Source: an uncultured Treponema sp.
Lineage (GTDB): Bacteria; Spirochaetota; Spirochaetia; Treponematales; Treponemataceae
Assembly (NCBI GenBank): GCA_945877425.1
Contig: CAMCRZ010000021.1
Span: 1 to 44,792 of the forward strand
Reading direction: 5' to 3'
Length of the DNA stretch: 44,792 nucleotides
Shown here: positions 33,710 through 42,617 of the stretch, in pieces
Layout: every line of letters starts with the position of its first letter
Numbering within the stretch: position 1 is the stretch's first letter
Translations under genes and position numbers: made by a program
Notes under the pieces: generated by a model
What the model was told of the DNA's origin: nothing
Seen by the model: only the letters and a program-made list of their open reading frames with translations
Database searches by the model: none

Positions 33710-36103
33710 CTAGATTATTTCGTTTTCCATCAGTTCAAGAAGTTCCTTGCGGGAATCTGCCAGAAGGTATGATGCAAAGTAAAGCGTTACCACAGATTCA
33801 GTTGTAAGATTGTTCATAGGAACTGCACCTTCACGCCACACGCTTGCACTTGTTTCGTACTGGGAAAAATCAATTTTGCGCTCCTGCTGTGACGTACAGA
33901 AAAAGTTTATGCCTTTCTTTTTTCCGTTTATAAGCAGATTTTTAAGGGAATAATCACTGTTACGCATATCACCTGTGCCGGAAGAATAAAGTTCTAGAAT
34001 TACATTATCCACAGCATTTTCCCTGCAGACAATTCTTTCAACAAGAGGCACAACCATTCCAGGATACACTTTTATTACGGCAAGATGTTCTGCAGCTTCG
34101 TTTAAAATTTTTTCCATAACCTTAGCTTCAGGCAGCTGAACAGTAAGAAACTGACGGCTTACCGAACTTGAGCAGGTAAAGATTTTTTCCTTCATATTCC
34201 AGTTAGTAAAAGGCGTAGAAGATATTCCTGTAAACTTCAAATTCAGCGGAGAATAAAGCGTTTCGTTATAAACAACAAAAACGCCCTTTTCTTTTTCACG
34301 GGCAACTTCAACTGCCTTATTTAAATTTTTAGCCGCCTCATCACTGCAGGAAGGAATTTTTTCTGATGCAGTAAGAACTACAGGAACATGAGCAGCACCA
34401 AACAGCCAGAACAAAAGCGAAGCCGTATAAGACAAAGTGTCAGTGCCATGAGTTACAACAATTCCGTTTGCAGTACCGCCGTCTATCTTGCACTTAATTT
34501 CCGCAACAAGTTTAGCCCAGTCTTTCGGTTCAATTTCTTCGCTAAGCATACTTGAAACAGTTTCAATCTGAACAGGAAAATTTTTATTGTCATTATTCAA
34601 AAGTTCACGCAAAGATTCAGAAGTTCCGGCTACAACAGTTCCGTCTTTTTTTTCTTTAGCAGTAAATGCGCCGCCCATAGAAAGCACGTAAATTACGTTA
34701 ATGTTCAGCTCTTTTTTAATAAGAGCCTTTACTTTTTCAGGAACAGCCCTTCCCTGAGTTTCTTTCATAACCCAGCCAGTTAAAAATTCCAGAGAAGCCA
34801 TTTCTCCGTTTTTTAGTGCAGCCGAACTTTTTTCGTTAGATTTTATTGCTTTTCTTACAAAAGGCAAAAGTTCATCTTCCGACGCAAGCAAAATCATATT
34901 TTTTTCAGCAGCAATACGTTCCGGTTCACCATCATGAAAAAACACATGCTGCATCAAAGCTTTGGCCATTCCACTGTTAATTCTGCCACTTGAAAACATT
35001 TTGATTATCTGTGCAAATTTCTGCGGTGTAAGGAGACAGTTTTTTATAGCCTGATTTTTAAGATTAAGCAGACGCATAAACTCGCCGGCCATCCAGTGTG
35101 CCGTGTTTGCAGCATCAGCACCAAAAGCAACTGTTTCTTCAAAAAAATCCGCCCTGTCTTTTCTGGCACAAATAAACTGAGCCCTTAGCCTTGAAAGCCC
35201 GAAATTTTTGCGCAAACGTTCACGCCTCTGTGAAGGCAGTTCAATTTTGGCAAAAGTCCTGCCTGAAAAAACAGGAACTTCAGTTTTATATTCAGCCTCT
35301 TCAAAACGTGCATCTTCCGATCTTTCCTGCCAGCTCTGACTTACTTTTTGCCCCGAAAGCCACAGCCTGCTTTCCTTTTTAACTTTACCGCCTGAGTTTA
35401 GAATTTCTTCCTGACGCAAAAGTTCATAATTTATGGCATCTTTAACGAAATTAAATGAATTCAAATTCCTGAGTTTAACAGCAGCACTTTCCTTAGCAAG
35501 AGAAACGTAAGCATTGCAGCGCACACAACTTTCGCCTAATTCAAGAGGAATAAGATTTAAGTAAGTAAGAAAAGTGTAAAGCTCTTCAAGAAAAAGAAAT
35601 GCCTCTTCGCCAAGTTCAAAATCACATTTAGTTTTAATCCTCAAGCAAGGGCAGCCTGCATAAGTCCAGTCCATTTTAGCCTTTTGACCGCCAGTTCTAG
35701 TTAAGTTTCCTGATTTCTCTTCAATTCTGATTTCTTCAAGATGAATTTTCTTGCTTTTCTGATGAAAGCTTATGTCAAAACTTCCGCCGGTTCCCACTTT
35801 AACTGAATAGCCGGTAAAGGTTTTGTCATCAGGAGGCTCAAGAATATTGCCGGTTAAATGTTCAAGATGAGACTTTTCAAGACAAGTTCCGCCAGTTGCA
35901 TTTACAAAAGCCAGCGCCTTATGAAGAACAGCAGGCTCAACCTTTACGTTTTCAATTTTAAAGCCTTCATTTGTTCTTTTAAGAAAATCTTTTTTTACTG
36001 AATTTATGTCTTTTCTTTGGGAATTTTCTGTTTGAACAAGAAAAACTCCCGGAACAGCAGAAAGAAGCACCCTTACTTCAAGATAAATCTGTGGCTGATA
36101 CAT
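33710..36103 (-). CDS. GatB/GatE-like subunit fused to an L-asparaginase/GatD-like domain, both with altered active sites
   Basis: This is one 797-residue chain. Residues 1 to about 465 follow GatB from end to end: the N-terminal LEV-RV strand, EEIRIEEKSGNLTR (124-137), VRCNAYVSL (194-202), RNLNSFNFVKDAINYE (212-227), ESRLW (244-248) and a full YqeY-like tail ending near 465. Residues 470-797 follow type I/II asparaginases, with THGTDT at 551-556 and a matching C-terminal domain. Several hallmark residues are replaced: the TGGT nucleophile motif reads M-G-G-A (476-479), the GatB LEVHV histidine is R11, the LIEIV glutamate is R155, and the DYRYFPEPDLP signature is lost. GatB zinc cysteines are absent. 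Canonical transamidation seems unlikely. GAGGG precedes the ATG. Confidence 0.8.
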   Translation of the reverse strand: MYQPQIYLEVRVLLSAVPGVFLVQTENSQRKDINSVKKDFLKRTNEGFKIENVKVEPAVLHKALAFVNATGGTCLEKSHLEHLTGNILEPPDDKTFTGYSVKVGTGGSFDISFHQKSKKIHLEEIRIEEKSGNLTRTGGQKAKMDWTYAGCPCLRIKTKCDFELGEEAFLFLEELYTFLTYLNLIPLELGESCVRCNAYVSLAKESAAVKLRNLNSFNFVKDAINYELLRQEEILNSGGKVKKESRLWLSGQKVSQSWQERSEDARFEEAEYKTEVPVFSGRTFAKIELPSQRRERLRKNFGLSRLRAQFICARKDRADFFEETVAFGADAANTAHWMAGEFMRLLNLKNQAIKNCLLTPQKFAQIIKMFSSGRINSGMAKALMQHVFFHDGEPERIAAEKNMILLASEDELLPFVRKAIKSNEKSSAALKNGEMASLEFLTGWVMKETQGRAVPEKVKALIKKELNINVIYVLSMGGAFTAKEKKDGTVVAGTSESLRELLNNDNKNFPVQIETVSSMLSEEIEPKDWAKLVAEIKCKIDGGTANGIVVTHGTDTLSYTASLLFWLFGAAHVPVVLTASEKIPSCSDEAAKNLNKAVEVAREKEKGVFVVYNETLYSPLNLKFTGISSTPFTNWNMKEKIFTCSSSVSRQFLTVQLPEAKVMEKILNEAAEHLAVIKVYPGMVVPLVERIVCRENAVDNVILELYSSGTGDMRNSDYSLKNLLINGKKKGINFFCTSQQERKIDFSQYETSASVWREGAVPMNNLTTESVVTLYFASYLLADSRKELLELMENEII

Positions 36104-36136
36104 ATAACCCTCTTTTTTTGCCTGAAGTTTAGTTTG

Positions 36137-36146
36137 GTGATATCAC
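36137..36146. promoter_or_regulatory. Palindrome GTGATATCAC upstream of the fusion gene
   Basis: A perfect 10-bp palindrome lies about 35 bp before the start of the GatB-asparaginase fusion gene and within the 179-bp divergent region shared with the glycoside hydrolase operon. A TAAAAT-like -10 for the minus strand lies next to it. It could be an operator, but one short palindrome may be chance. Confidence 0.3.
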
Positions 36147-36225
36147 TTTTTGAAGTATTTTACCATACAAACCTTTCAAAATAACAAAAAAATTTGTGCA
36201 AATTATACCGTTTTTATAAATTTTA

Positions 36226-36234
36226 TGATATAAT
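36226..36234 (+). promoter_or_regulatory. Extended -10 promoter of the glycoside hydrolase-ppx-ppk operon
   Basis: TGATATAAT is an extended -10 (TG-n-TATAAT). No good -35 is seen at the right distance; a TTGTGC lies farther upstream. The expected start is about 40 bp before the GTG start codon. Confidence 0.5.
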
Positions 36235-36282
36235 TTCAATTCATAAGAGTAGTAAAAAAGTACAGCTTTATCAGGAGTTATT

Positions 36283-37716
36283 GTGAACAAACACGACTTT
36301 CCAAAAATTCATTTCTACGATCAGGACTTTGTTGATATTTATGACAAGACATGGAACTGGTTATCTGATTACTGGATTATTCCAGGCAGCGGCGAAACTT
36401 CACCAGACGGGCTTTTCATATATCCTGTAAATGGAAAATATATTTTGGATCAGGCAGAAGCTATTTTCTCTTCATTTTTCCTTGTTTACTCAAATAAGAA
36501 TTATCCTGCAAATAAAAATATTGACTATTTTTACGAAAGACAAGAAGAAAACGGTGCAATCCGCTGGAAATACGACACTCAAACAGACAAGCCTTTAACT
36601 TCAAAAGAAAATCCAGAAGGTGTAGGACTTCCTCTTTTTGCCTGGGCAGAATTTAATCTTTACCACAAAAACGCAAACAAGAAGCGCATTAAGGAAGTTA
36701 TGCCTAAGCTTCAAAAATATATTGACTGGATAAACAGAACTTTTAAGCAGCAGAACGGGCTTTATTCAGTTCCGCCGGAAAGTTCAACTATGTTTAATTC
36801 CCCTAGAAAAGGTACGTTTTATCCTATTGACTTTAACGCATGCATGGCAATTAACGCTGCACACATGTCAGCTTTGGGAGATATTCTTAACGACAAGGAA
36901 TTAAGCTTTCAGTATAAAAAAATGTATTTCAGCCTTAAAACAAGAATCAACAGTCTTATGTGGGACGAAAATACAGGCTTTTATCACGACCTTGACAAAA
37001 ACGAACAGCGGCTTCCTCAAAAAACTATTGCAGGATTCTGGCCTTTGCTTGCTGAACTTCCAAATTCAGACAGAGCTGAAACACTTATAAGTCACCTTAA
37101 AAACCCTAAAACTTTCGGAACAGATCATCCGTTCCCAACTTTAAGTGCAGACAGCCCGGATTTTAAGGAATCAGGAGACGGATTTAAAGGTTCAGTTGTT
37201 GCTCCATTCAACTTTATGATTATAAAAGGTCTGGAAAAATATCAGCATTACGAATTTGCAAGAGAATGTGCAATAAGACACTTGTACTACGTTCTTGAAG
37301 GATTAAGCCCTGCAGACTCGAAGCAGAAAGGCGAACTTTACGAAGCTTATCTTCCATGCAAAGAAGGTCCTGCAACCTGCAAATCAGATCCGGAGTTCCC
37401 AAGAAAACGCTTCCTTCACTCAATAGGTCTTTCCACAGTTGCACTTATGATAGAAAACGTTATTGGATTAAGCATAAGCTTGCCAAGAAAAACTGTAGAC
37501 TGGATTATTCCAAACCTTGAAATTATGGGAATAGAAAAACTTTCCCTTAAGCGAAACCTTGTTACTATTTTAAGCAACAAAAGTCCACGAGGCTGGGAAA
37601 TTCAGATGGAAAGCGAAAAACTTTACTACTTTACAATCAACATTCTTGGCCAGAGCAAAAAAACACTTCCTATACCTTCAGGAAAATGTTCTATGCTTAT
37701 AGACAAAATTCTCTAA
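36283..37716 (+). CDS. Cytoplasmic glycoside hydrolase of the trehalase-like (alpha/alpha)6 superfamily
   Basis: The 477-residue protein has no signal peptide. It resembles MGH1/GH63/GH37-type enzymes: DQAEAIFSSFFLVYSN at the N-terminal side, QEENGAIRW, DFNACMAINAAHMSALGDI in the middle, and a C-terminal ESGDGFKGSVVAPFNFMI and GELYEAYLP region, where catalytic acidic residues are usually found. Substrate is unknown; an alpha-glucoside such as trehalose or an oligoglucan is likely. The start is GTG with AGGAG five bases upstream. Its stop codon sits in the ribosome-binding region of the ppx gene, so it is co-transcribed with polyphosphate genes. Confidence 0.8.
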   Translation: MNKHDFPKIHFYDQDFVDIYDKTWNWLSDYWIIPGSGETSPDGLFIYPVNGKYILDQAEAIFSSFFLVYSNKNYPANKNIDYFYERQEENGAIRWKYDTQTDKPLTSKENPEGVGLPLFAWAEFNLYHKNANKKRIKEVMPKLQKYIDWINRTFKQQNGLYSVPPESSTMFNSPRKGTFYPIDFNACMAINAAHMSALGDILNDKELSFQYKKMYFSLKTRINSLMWDENTGFYHDLDKNEQRLPQKTIAGFWPLLAELPNSDRAETLISHLKNPKTFGTDHPFPTLSADSPDFKESGDGFKGSVVAPFNFMIIKGLEKYQHYEFARECAIRHLYYVLEGLSPADSKQKGELYEAYLPCKEGPATCKSDPEFPRKRFLHSIGLSTVALMIENVIGLSISLPRKTVDWIIPNLEIMGIEKLSLKRNLVTILSNKSPRGWEIQMESEKLYYFTINILGQSKKTLPIPSGKCSMLIDKIL

Positions 37717-37724
37717 GGAAAAAA

Positions 37725-39257
37725 ATGGCTGGCATTCCAAGAGCAGTAATTGAAATTGGCTCTACAGGCATAAGATTACTTGTTGCGGAAATTACAGACA
37801 GCAGCAAGCACAACATTCTTGACCGCAGTGAACAGCTTGTAAACATTGGACGTGACGTTTTTACTACAGGGGCAATTTCCAGAGAAACACTTCTACTTTG
37901 CATTCAGATTTTAACACGCTACAAAGAGCAGCTTAAAGGCTGGGGCTTAACGGAAAACGAAACTATTGTAATAGGCACAAGCGCTATCCGTGAAGCCATA
38001 AACAGAGACCCTTTTGTTGACAGGGTAAAAGTAAAGACAGGCTATACCGTTCGCGTTATTGACGGAATTGAAGAAAACAGACTTATGTACATTGCAGTTA
38101 CAGAATGTCTTAAAGAAGAAAATGCCATTATGCGTGAAAGCAATTCCATCATTCTTGAAATTTCCGGCGGTGCTACAGAAATGATGATTATGGAAAAAGG
38201 CAGAATGATTGGTGCCCACAGCCTGCGCTTAGGTTCCGTAATTATTGAACAAAACATCCGCTCCCTTACAAGAAATATGGAAGACACAAGGCGCTTCATA
38301 GAAGAGTTTATCCATAACACACAAAAATCCCTTGCCAGCGAAATTGATTTTTCTAAAATACAGCAGTTTATTGCCGTAAGCGGTGATTTAAAACTGATTT
38401 CACTTTTTATAGGAAAGCAGGTTACGCCTTTTCTCTGGGAAATTACACGGAAAGATTTTGAAACTTTTGTAGATGAAGTCATGCATTATTCTCCGGAAGA
38501 ATGTGTTGCAAAGTTTAAAATCAATTACAGCGAAACAAACACTTTCTTAATAAGCCTTTTGTCCTACAGAAAATTTGTTGAACTTACAAACGTTCAGTCC
38601 ATAATTGTGCCGGACATTACAATTCGTGAAGGCGTTATTTTAAGCAACTCAGAACAGCAGAACTTAAACCTTGTAACTGATTTTAACAGCCAGATTATTG
38701 CCAGTGCAGTAACTCTCTTGAAGAAATACAACGGCGACTACAACCACGCAAAGTACGTAAAGGAAAAAAGCGTTAAAATTTACGATGCACTGGAGCATGA
38801 ACTTGGATTAAACCTCCACGCAAGAACGCTTCTGGAAGTAAGTGCCATACTTCACGACATAGGAATGTTTATTGGTGCAGACAACCACCACATTCACGGA
38901 AAATACATTGTTTCAAACAGCGAAATTTTCGGAATAAGCATGGAAGACAGGCAGCTTATTGCCCTTATAACCGGATTTCACAAAGGAAACAAAATGCCTC
39001 AGGACGACGAAGAGTTTAACCTTCTGCCAAGAAATAGTCGCATGATTATCCTTAAACTATGCGCAATTCTCCGTGTTGCCGATGCACTGGACAGAAGCCA
39101 TCAGCAGAAAATAAATGAATTTTCCATAAGCTTTGCTTCAGACAGCATAACTTTCCGTGTAAAAGGCCACATAAACCTTGCGCTTGAAAAACTTGGTCTG
39201 GCAGAAAAAGGCGACTTATTCGAAAACGTTTTTGGCTATAAAATAGTACTTATTTAA
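37725..39257 (+). CDS. ppx: Ppx/GppA phosphatase with C-terminal HD-type domain
   Basis: The 510-residue protein cuts phosphate from polyphosphate or from pppGpp; which one cannot be told from sequence. The actin-like ASKHA core shows IEIGSTGIRLLVAEI (9-23), GTSAIREAINR (84-94), DGIEENRL (113-120) and EISGGATEM (145-153). The C-terminal part has HD at 377-378 and a downstream FHKGNKMP segment, as in long E. coli-type Ppx/GppA enzymes. The ATG at 37725 has AAGGA and lies 8 bp after the glycoside hydrolase stop. ppk follows after 17 bp. Confidence 0.92.
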   Translation: MAGIPRAVIEIGSTGIRLLVAEITDSSKHNILDRSEQLVNIGRDVFTTGAISRETLLLCIQILTRYKEQLKGWGLTENETIVIGTSAIREAINRDPFVDRVKVKTGYTVRVIDGIEENRLMYIAVTECLKEENAIMRESNSIILEISGGATEMMIMEKGRMIGAHSLRLGSVIIEQNIRSLTRNMEDTRRFIEEFIHNTQKSLASEIDFSKIQQFIAVSGDLKLISLFIGKQVTPFLWEITRKDFETFVDEVMHYSPEECVAKFKINYSETNTFLISLLSYRKFVELTNVQSIIVPDITIREGVILSNSEQQNLNLVTDFNSQIIASAVTLLKKYNGDYNHAKYVKEKSVKIYDALEHELGLNLHARTLLEVSAILHDIGMFIGADNHHIHGKYIVSNSEIFGISMEDRQLIALITGFHKGNKMPQDDEEFNLLPRNSRMIILKLCAILRVADALDRSHQQKINEFSISFASDSITFRVKGHINLALEKLGLAEKGDLFENVFGYKIVLI

Positions 39258-39274
39258 GCAGGAAGTACAGTAAA

Positions 39275-41401
39275 ATGAAAAACAAATACTTTAACAGAGA
39301 ACTTTCATGGCTGGAATTTAACGCCAGAGTTTTAAACGAAAGTAAAAGAAAAGAAATTCCTCTACTTGAACGGCTTAAATTCCTTGCAATAACATCTTCA
39401 AACTTTGACGAATTCTTTCAGGTAAGGGTTGCTTCCATAAAACGCCAGCTGCAGCACAACATTCACACAAACGACCAGAGCGGATATTCGCCTAAAACGC
39501 TTCTTGCAAAAATTTCACAACGATGCCACATCCTTACAAAACAACTGGACGACACACTTTCCTACGATATTCTACCTTCACTTGCAAAAGAAGGAATTGT
39601 TTACGTTAACGCAAAAAAACTTACGGCAGCACAAAAATCCTACACAGAAAGCATTTTCCGCCACGAAATATTTCCTCTCCTTACGCCTTTACGCACAGAT
39701 TCAGCGGAATTTCCCCACATTGGAAACCTGCGCTTAACTGCAGCATTTCTTTTAGAACCAATGGAAGGCGTAAAACCCCTTGAGTCAGCCCTAAAGACAA
39801 AACTTGAGCAGGACATTCTTGCCTTAGTGCAGGTACCTTCAAGCATTCCGCCAGTTGTATGGCTTCCGGCAAGCGAAGACGGTAAAAAGCAGTTTACAGT
39901 TGTAGAAGACATAATTTCACTTTTCGGCAGGGAACTTTTTCCAGGCTACACAGTTAAAGAATATATGCTTTTTAAAGTTGCCAGAGACGCAGATTTTTCA
40001 GTTGATGAAGATTCAGGCGAAAATTTCATTCAGGCAATGGAGCAGGTTTTAATAAAGCGCCAGTCTTCTTTTGCCGTAAGAATGACCTGCAACAATTCCA
40101 GCGCCAAAATCCAGAAGATGATACAGGAAAAGCTTGAACTTACAGACCAGGACGTTTACACCATAAACAACGTCATAGAGCCATCTTCATTTCTGGAACT
40201 TACATCAAGCACGGAAAACCCTTCACTTCTTTACCCTGAATGGAAAAACTTTTACCCCGATGATTTCCCTGAAAAAGAATCATTCTGGAACACTTTACGG
40301 CAGAAAGACATTTTGCTCCACGTTCCATACCAGAAATTTGACCCTGTAGTTAAGTTTGTAAAGGCAGCCGCAAAAGACCCAAACGTTCTTGCCATAAAAA
40401 TGACACTTTACCGCACAGGAAGCGACAGCCCTATTGTTCAGGCATTGAAAAAAGCAGCACAAAACGGCAAGCAGGTTACGGCATTTGTAGAATTAAAGGC
40501 ACGGTTTGATGAAAAACGCAATATTTCCTGGGCACTTGAACTGGAAAATGCAGGCGTCATTGTAGTTTACGGCGTTGTAAATTTAAAAGTACACGCAAAG
40601 GCATGCCTTGTAATCCGCAGGGAAAGCGATGGAATAAGGCGTTACGCACACTTCAGCACAGGCAACTATAATCAGAAAACGGCAAAGATTTACCAGGATT
40701 TGTCTATTTTTACAAGCAACCACGACTTAACTTCCGATGCAACACTTTTCTTTAACGTTATTTCAGGATACAGCGCACTGCAGACAATGCACAATCTTTA
40801 CATGGCACCTGTAACACTAAAGGCAAGGCTTCTTGAACTTATAGAAAGGGAAATCCGTTTAAGCACACCGGAAAATCCTGGACTCATAATGGCAAAAATG
40901 AACAGCCTTTGTCATCCGCAGATAATAAACGCACTTTACAAGGCAAGTTGTGCAGGAGTAAAAATACTTCTAAACGTAAGGGGCATTTGTACTTTGGTGC
41001 CAGGCGTAAAAGACTTAAGCGAAAACATTTACGTTATAAGCATAATAGACCGCTACCTTGAACACAGCCGCATTTTCTATTTTAAAAACGACGGCGAAGA
41101 AGAGCTGTACTTAAGCAGTGCCGACTGGATGGAACGCAATTTAGACAAGCGCATTGAACTTATGATTCCGTTGCGTGATTCAAATACGGCAAAAAGTGTA
41201 AAGGAAATACTTAACCTTTATTTTCAGGACAACACACATTCCCACGTGCTGCAGAAAGACGGAAGCTGGAAAATAAAAACTCCCGAAAAAAAAGAGCAGA
41301 TTGTACGTGTGCAGGAAGTGCTTTACGAAAAGTACAAAAAAAAAGATGCAACTAAAAAGTCTGCACCGAACATAGAGTTTACAGTAAGGAGAAACGGTTA
41401 A
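39275..41401 (+). CDS. ppk1: Polyphosphate kinase 1
   Basis: The 708-residue protein makes polyphosphate from ATP. It has the PPK1 N-terminal motif FNRELSWLEFNARVL and TSSNFDEFF (40-48), the catalytic histidine H440 in KVHAKACLV, the second conserved histidine H597 in YLEHSRI, STGNYNQKTA (461-470) and SSADWMERNLDKR. All active-site regions look intact. It is the last gene of the operon and ends one base from the stop of the convergent lacI-type gene; no terminator lies between them. Confidence 0.97.
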   Translation: MKNKYFNRELSWLEFNARVLNESKRKEIPLLERLKFLAITSSNFDEFFQVRVASIKRQLQHNIHTNDQSGYSPKTLLAKISQRCHILTKQLDDTLSYDILPSLAKEGIVYVNAKKLTAAQKSYTESIFRHEIFPLLTPLRTDSAEFPHIGNLRLTAAFLLEPMEGVKPLESALKTKLEQDILALVQVPSSIPPVVWLPASEDGKKQFTVVEDIISLFGRELFPGYTVKEYMLFKVARDADFSVDEDSGENFIQAMEQVLIKRQSSFAVRMTCNNSSAKIQKMIQEKLELTDQDVYTINNVIEPSSFLELTSSTENPSLLYPEWKNFYPDDFPEKESFWNTLRQKDILLHVPYQKFDPVVKFVKAAAKDPNVLAIKMTLYRTGSDSPIVQALKKAAQNGKQVTAFVELKARFDEKRNISWALELENAGVIVVYGVVNLKVHAKACLVIRRESDGIRRYAHFSTGNYNQKTAKIYQDLSIFTSNHDLTSDATLFFNVISGYSALQTMHNLYMAPVTLKARLLELIEREIRLSTPENPGLIMAKMNSLCHPQIINALYKASCAGVKILLNVRGICTLVPGVKDLSENIYVISIIDRYLEHSRIFYFKNDGEEELYLSSADWMERNLDKRIELMIPLRDSNTAKSVKEILNLYFQDNTHSHVLQKDGSWKIKTPEKKEQIVRVQEVLYEKYKKKDATKKSAPNIEFTVRRNG

Positions 41402-41402
41402 G

Positions 41403-42440
41403 TCAGCAGGATTTACGCTGAATTATGCTTGCCGGCAGACTGATACTTACGGCGTCGTCATCTTTACCGGCAGTTTTGTTTACTATCATTTCTACGGCAC
41501 GTTTTCCCATGGCAGTTTTCTGAACGTTCATAGTTGTTAAAGGCGGATTTGTATATGCCGACATTTCTATGTTGTCTATGCTGACAACCGCAATTTCCTG
41601 AGGAACGGCAATGTTTTTTTCGTTAAGATAGTGAAGCAGGCCAATGGCAACTTCATCAGAACCGCAGATTATTGAACGGGGAACGGCAATGTCTTTGTTT
41701 TCGTAAATTGACTTCATTGCTTCGTAGCCGCCTTCCATGTTGAAAGCTTGAGCCTTGTAAAATTCCTTTGGATTTGATTTTAATCCGTGAAGCTGAAGAA
41801 CCTGTTCAACACCTTCTACGCGTTCGTCATTTTCTCCAACGTATGCAATGTCTGTGTAGCCGCACCTGAAAAGATATTCCGTAGCTTTTTTTGCAGTATT
41901 CTGTCTGTCAAACAAAACGCTGCTTAAACCTTCGCACTGCCATTCAACGCATACAATAAGCGGAATTCTTTCTTTAATGCGTTCAATTACGGCAAAATCG
42001 TCCCTGCTTTTAATTGACTGATCTGTGGAAACAAGTATGATTCCGCCAATTTCTTCCTGATGAATGAGATTGTTAAACAAGACAGGATTTCTAAGTTCAT
42101 CAAAAAAACGGATAAACCTTACGTGATAATGTGCTTCGTGGGCACCGGAATGAATGCCTGCAAGTATTTCTGAATAAAACGGACGGCGAAAAACTTCTTC
42201 GTTGCAGATTACTACACCGATGTTTTTTGCTGCAAATGCTACGTCTCCCTGCTGCAATGCCTGGGCTGCCTTGTTAGGCCTGTAACCAAGCTTTTCTATT
42301 GCATCAAGAATGTGCTGCTTTGTTTCCGGTGCAACGCTGCGGTCTGTGTTTCCGCTTATAACGTAACTCACCATGCTTCTAGTAACGCCGGCTTCACGAG
42401 CAACATCATTTTGTGTAACATTTCTTTTTTTTACATCCAT
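41403..42440 (-). CDS. LacI-family transcriptional regulator
   Basis: The 345-residue protein has the LacI helix-turn-helix (VTQNDVAREAGVTRSMVSYV, 8-27), the hinge region ending ALQQGD, and a periplasmic-binding-protein-like ligand domain with GGIILVSTD, ICGSDEVAIGLLHYL and VVSIDNIEMSAYTNPPLTT. The ligand is probably a sugar. The ATG at 42440 is preferred to an in-frame TTG at 42452 that abuts the GGTGG site. No sugar transport or catabolic operon is adjacent; the nearest candidate targets are the glycoside hydrolase operon or the downstream lipoprotein. I found no classical LacI operator. Confidence 0.9.
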   Translation of the reverse strand: MDVKKRNVTQNDVAREAGVTRSMVSYVISGNTDRSVAPETKQHILDAIEKLGYRPNKAAQALQQGDVAFAAKNIGVVICNEEVFRRPFYSEILAGIHSGAHEAHYHVRFIRFFDELRNPVLFNNLIHQEEIGGIILVSTDQSIKSRDDFAVIERIKERIPLIVCVEWQCEGLSSVLFDRQNTAKKATEYLFRCGYTDIAYVGENDERVEGVEQVLQLHGLKSNPKEFYKAQAFNMEGGYEAMKSIYENKDIAVPRSIICGSDEVAIGLLHYLNEKNIAVPQEIAVVSIDNIEMSAYTNPPLTTMNVQKTAMGKRAVEMIVNKTAGKDDDAVSISLPASIIQRKSC

Positions 42441-42452
42441 TTGATATTCCAA

Positions 42453-42617
42453 CCACCTTTTTTTACATTATACTCTCGCAAACTGTCATGCTCAACTAGT
42501 GCCACACCGTCACACACCACTCTGTCATGCTGAACCTGCAACGAAGTTTCCCGCGCAACTTGTTTCAGCATCTCTTCCAGCAACTTGCGTGCCTTTTACG
42601 ACACGCAAGTAATTGTG
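42453..42617. other. Intergenic region with a REP-like palindrome
   Basis: No gene is seen. ATGCTGAA (42527-42534) and TTCAGCAT (42564-42571) form 8-bp arms. The motif GTCATGCTGAAC occurs once in full and once in altered form (42483-42495), and resembles interspersed palindromic repeats common in bacteria. A second structure closes the region at 42583-42610. Confidence 0.4.
42583..42610 (-). terminator. Inverted repeat after the large lipoprotein gene
   Basis: ACTTGCGTG and CACGCAAGT form a perfect 9-bp stem with a 10-base loop, beginning 8 bp after the lipoprotein stop. It lacks a U-tract on the minus strand, so it may be a Rho-assisted or mRNA-protecting 3' structure rather than a true intrinsic terminator. 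Confidence 0.5.

Noticed and set aside
33710..36103. Fusion gene as a sequencing or assembly join of two genes
   Set aside because: The GatB tail is complete and passes directly into the asparaginase domain in one frame, with a single start site and the same codon use. The substitutions in both halves also suggest they have diverged together.
38042..38482. Open frame antisense to ppx (146 codons)
   Set aside because: It overlaps an intact, recognisable gene, and its product resembles no family. Treated as a shadow.
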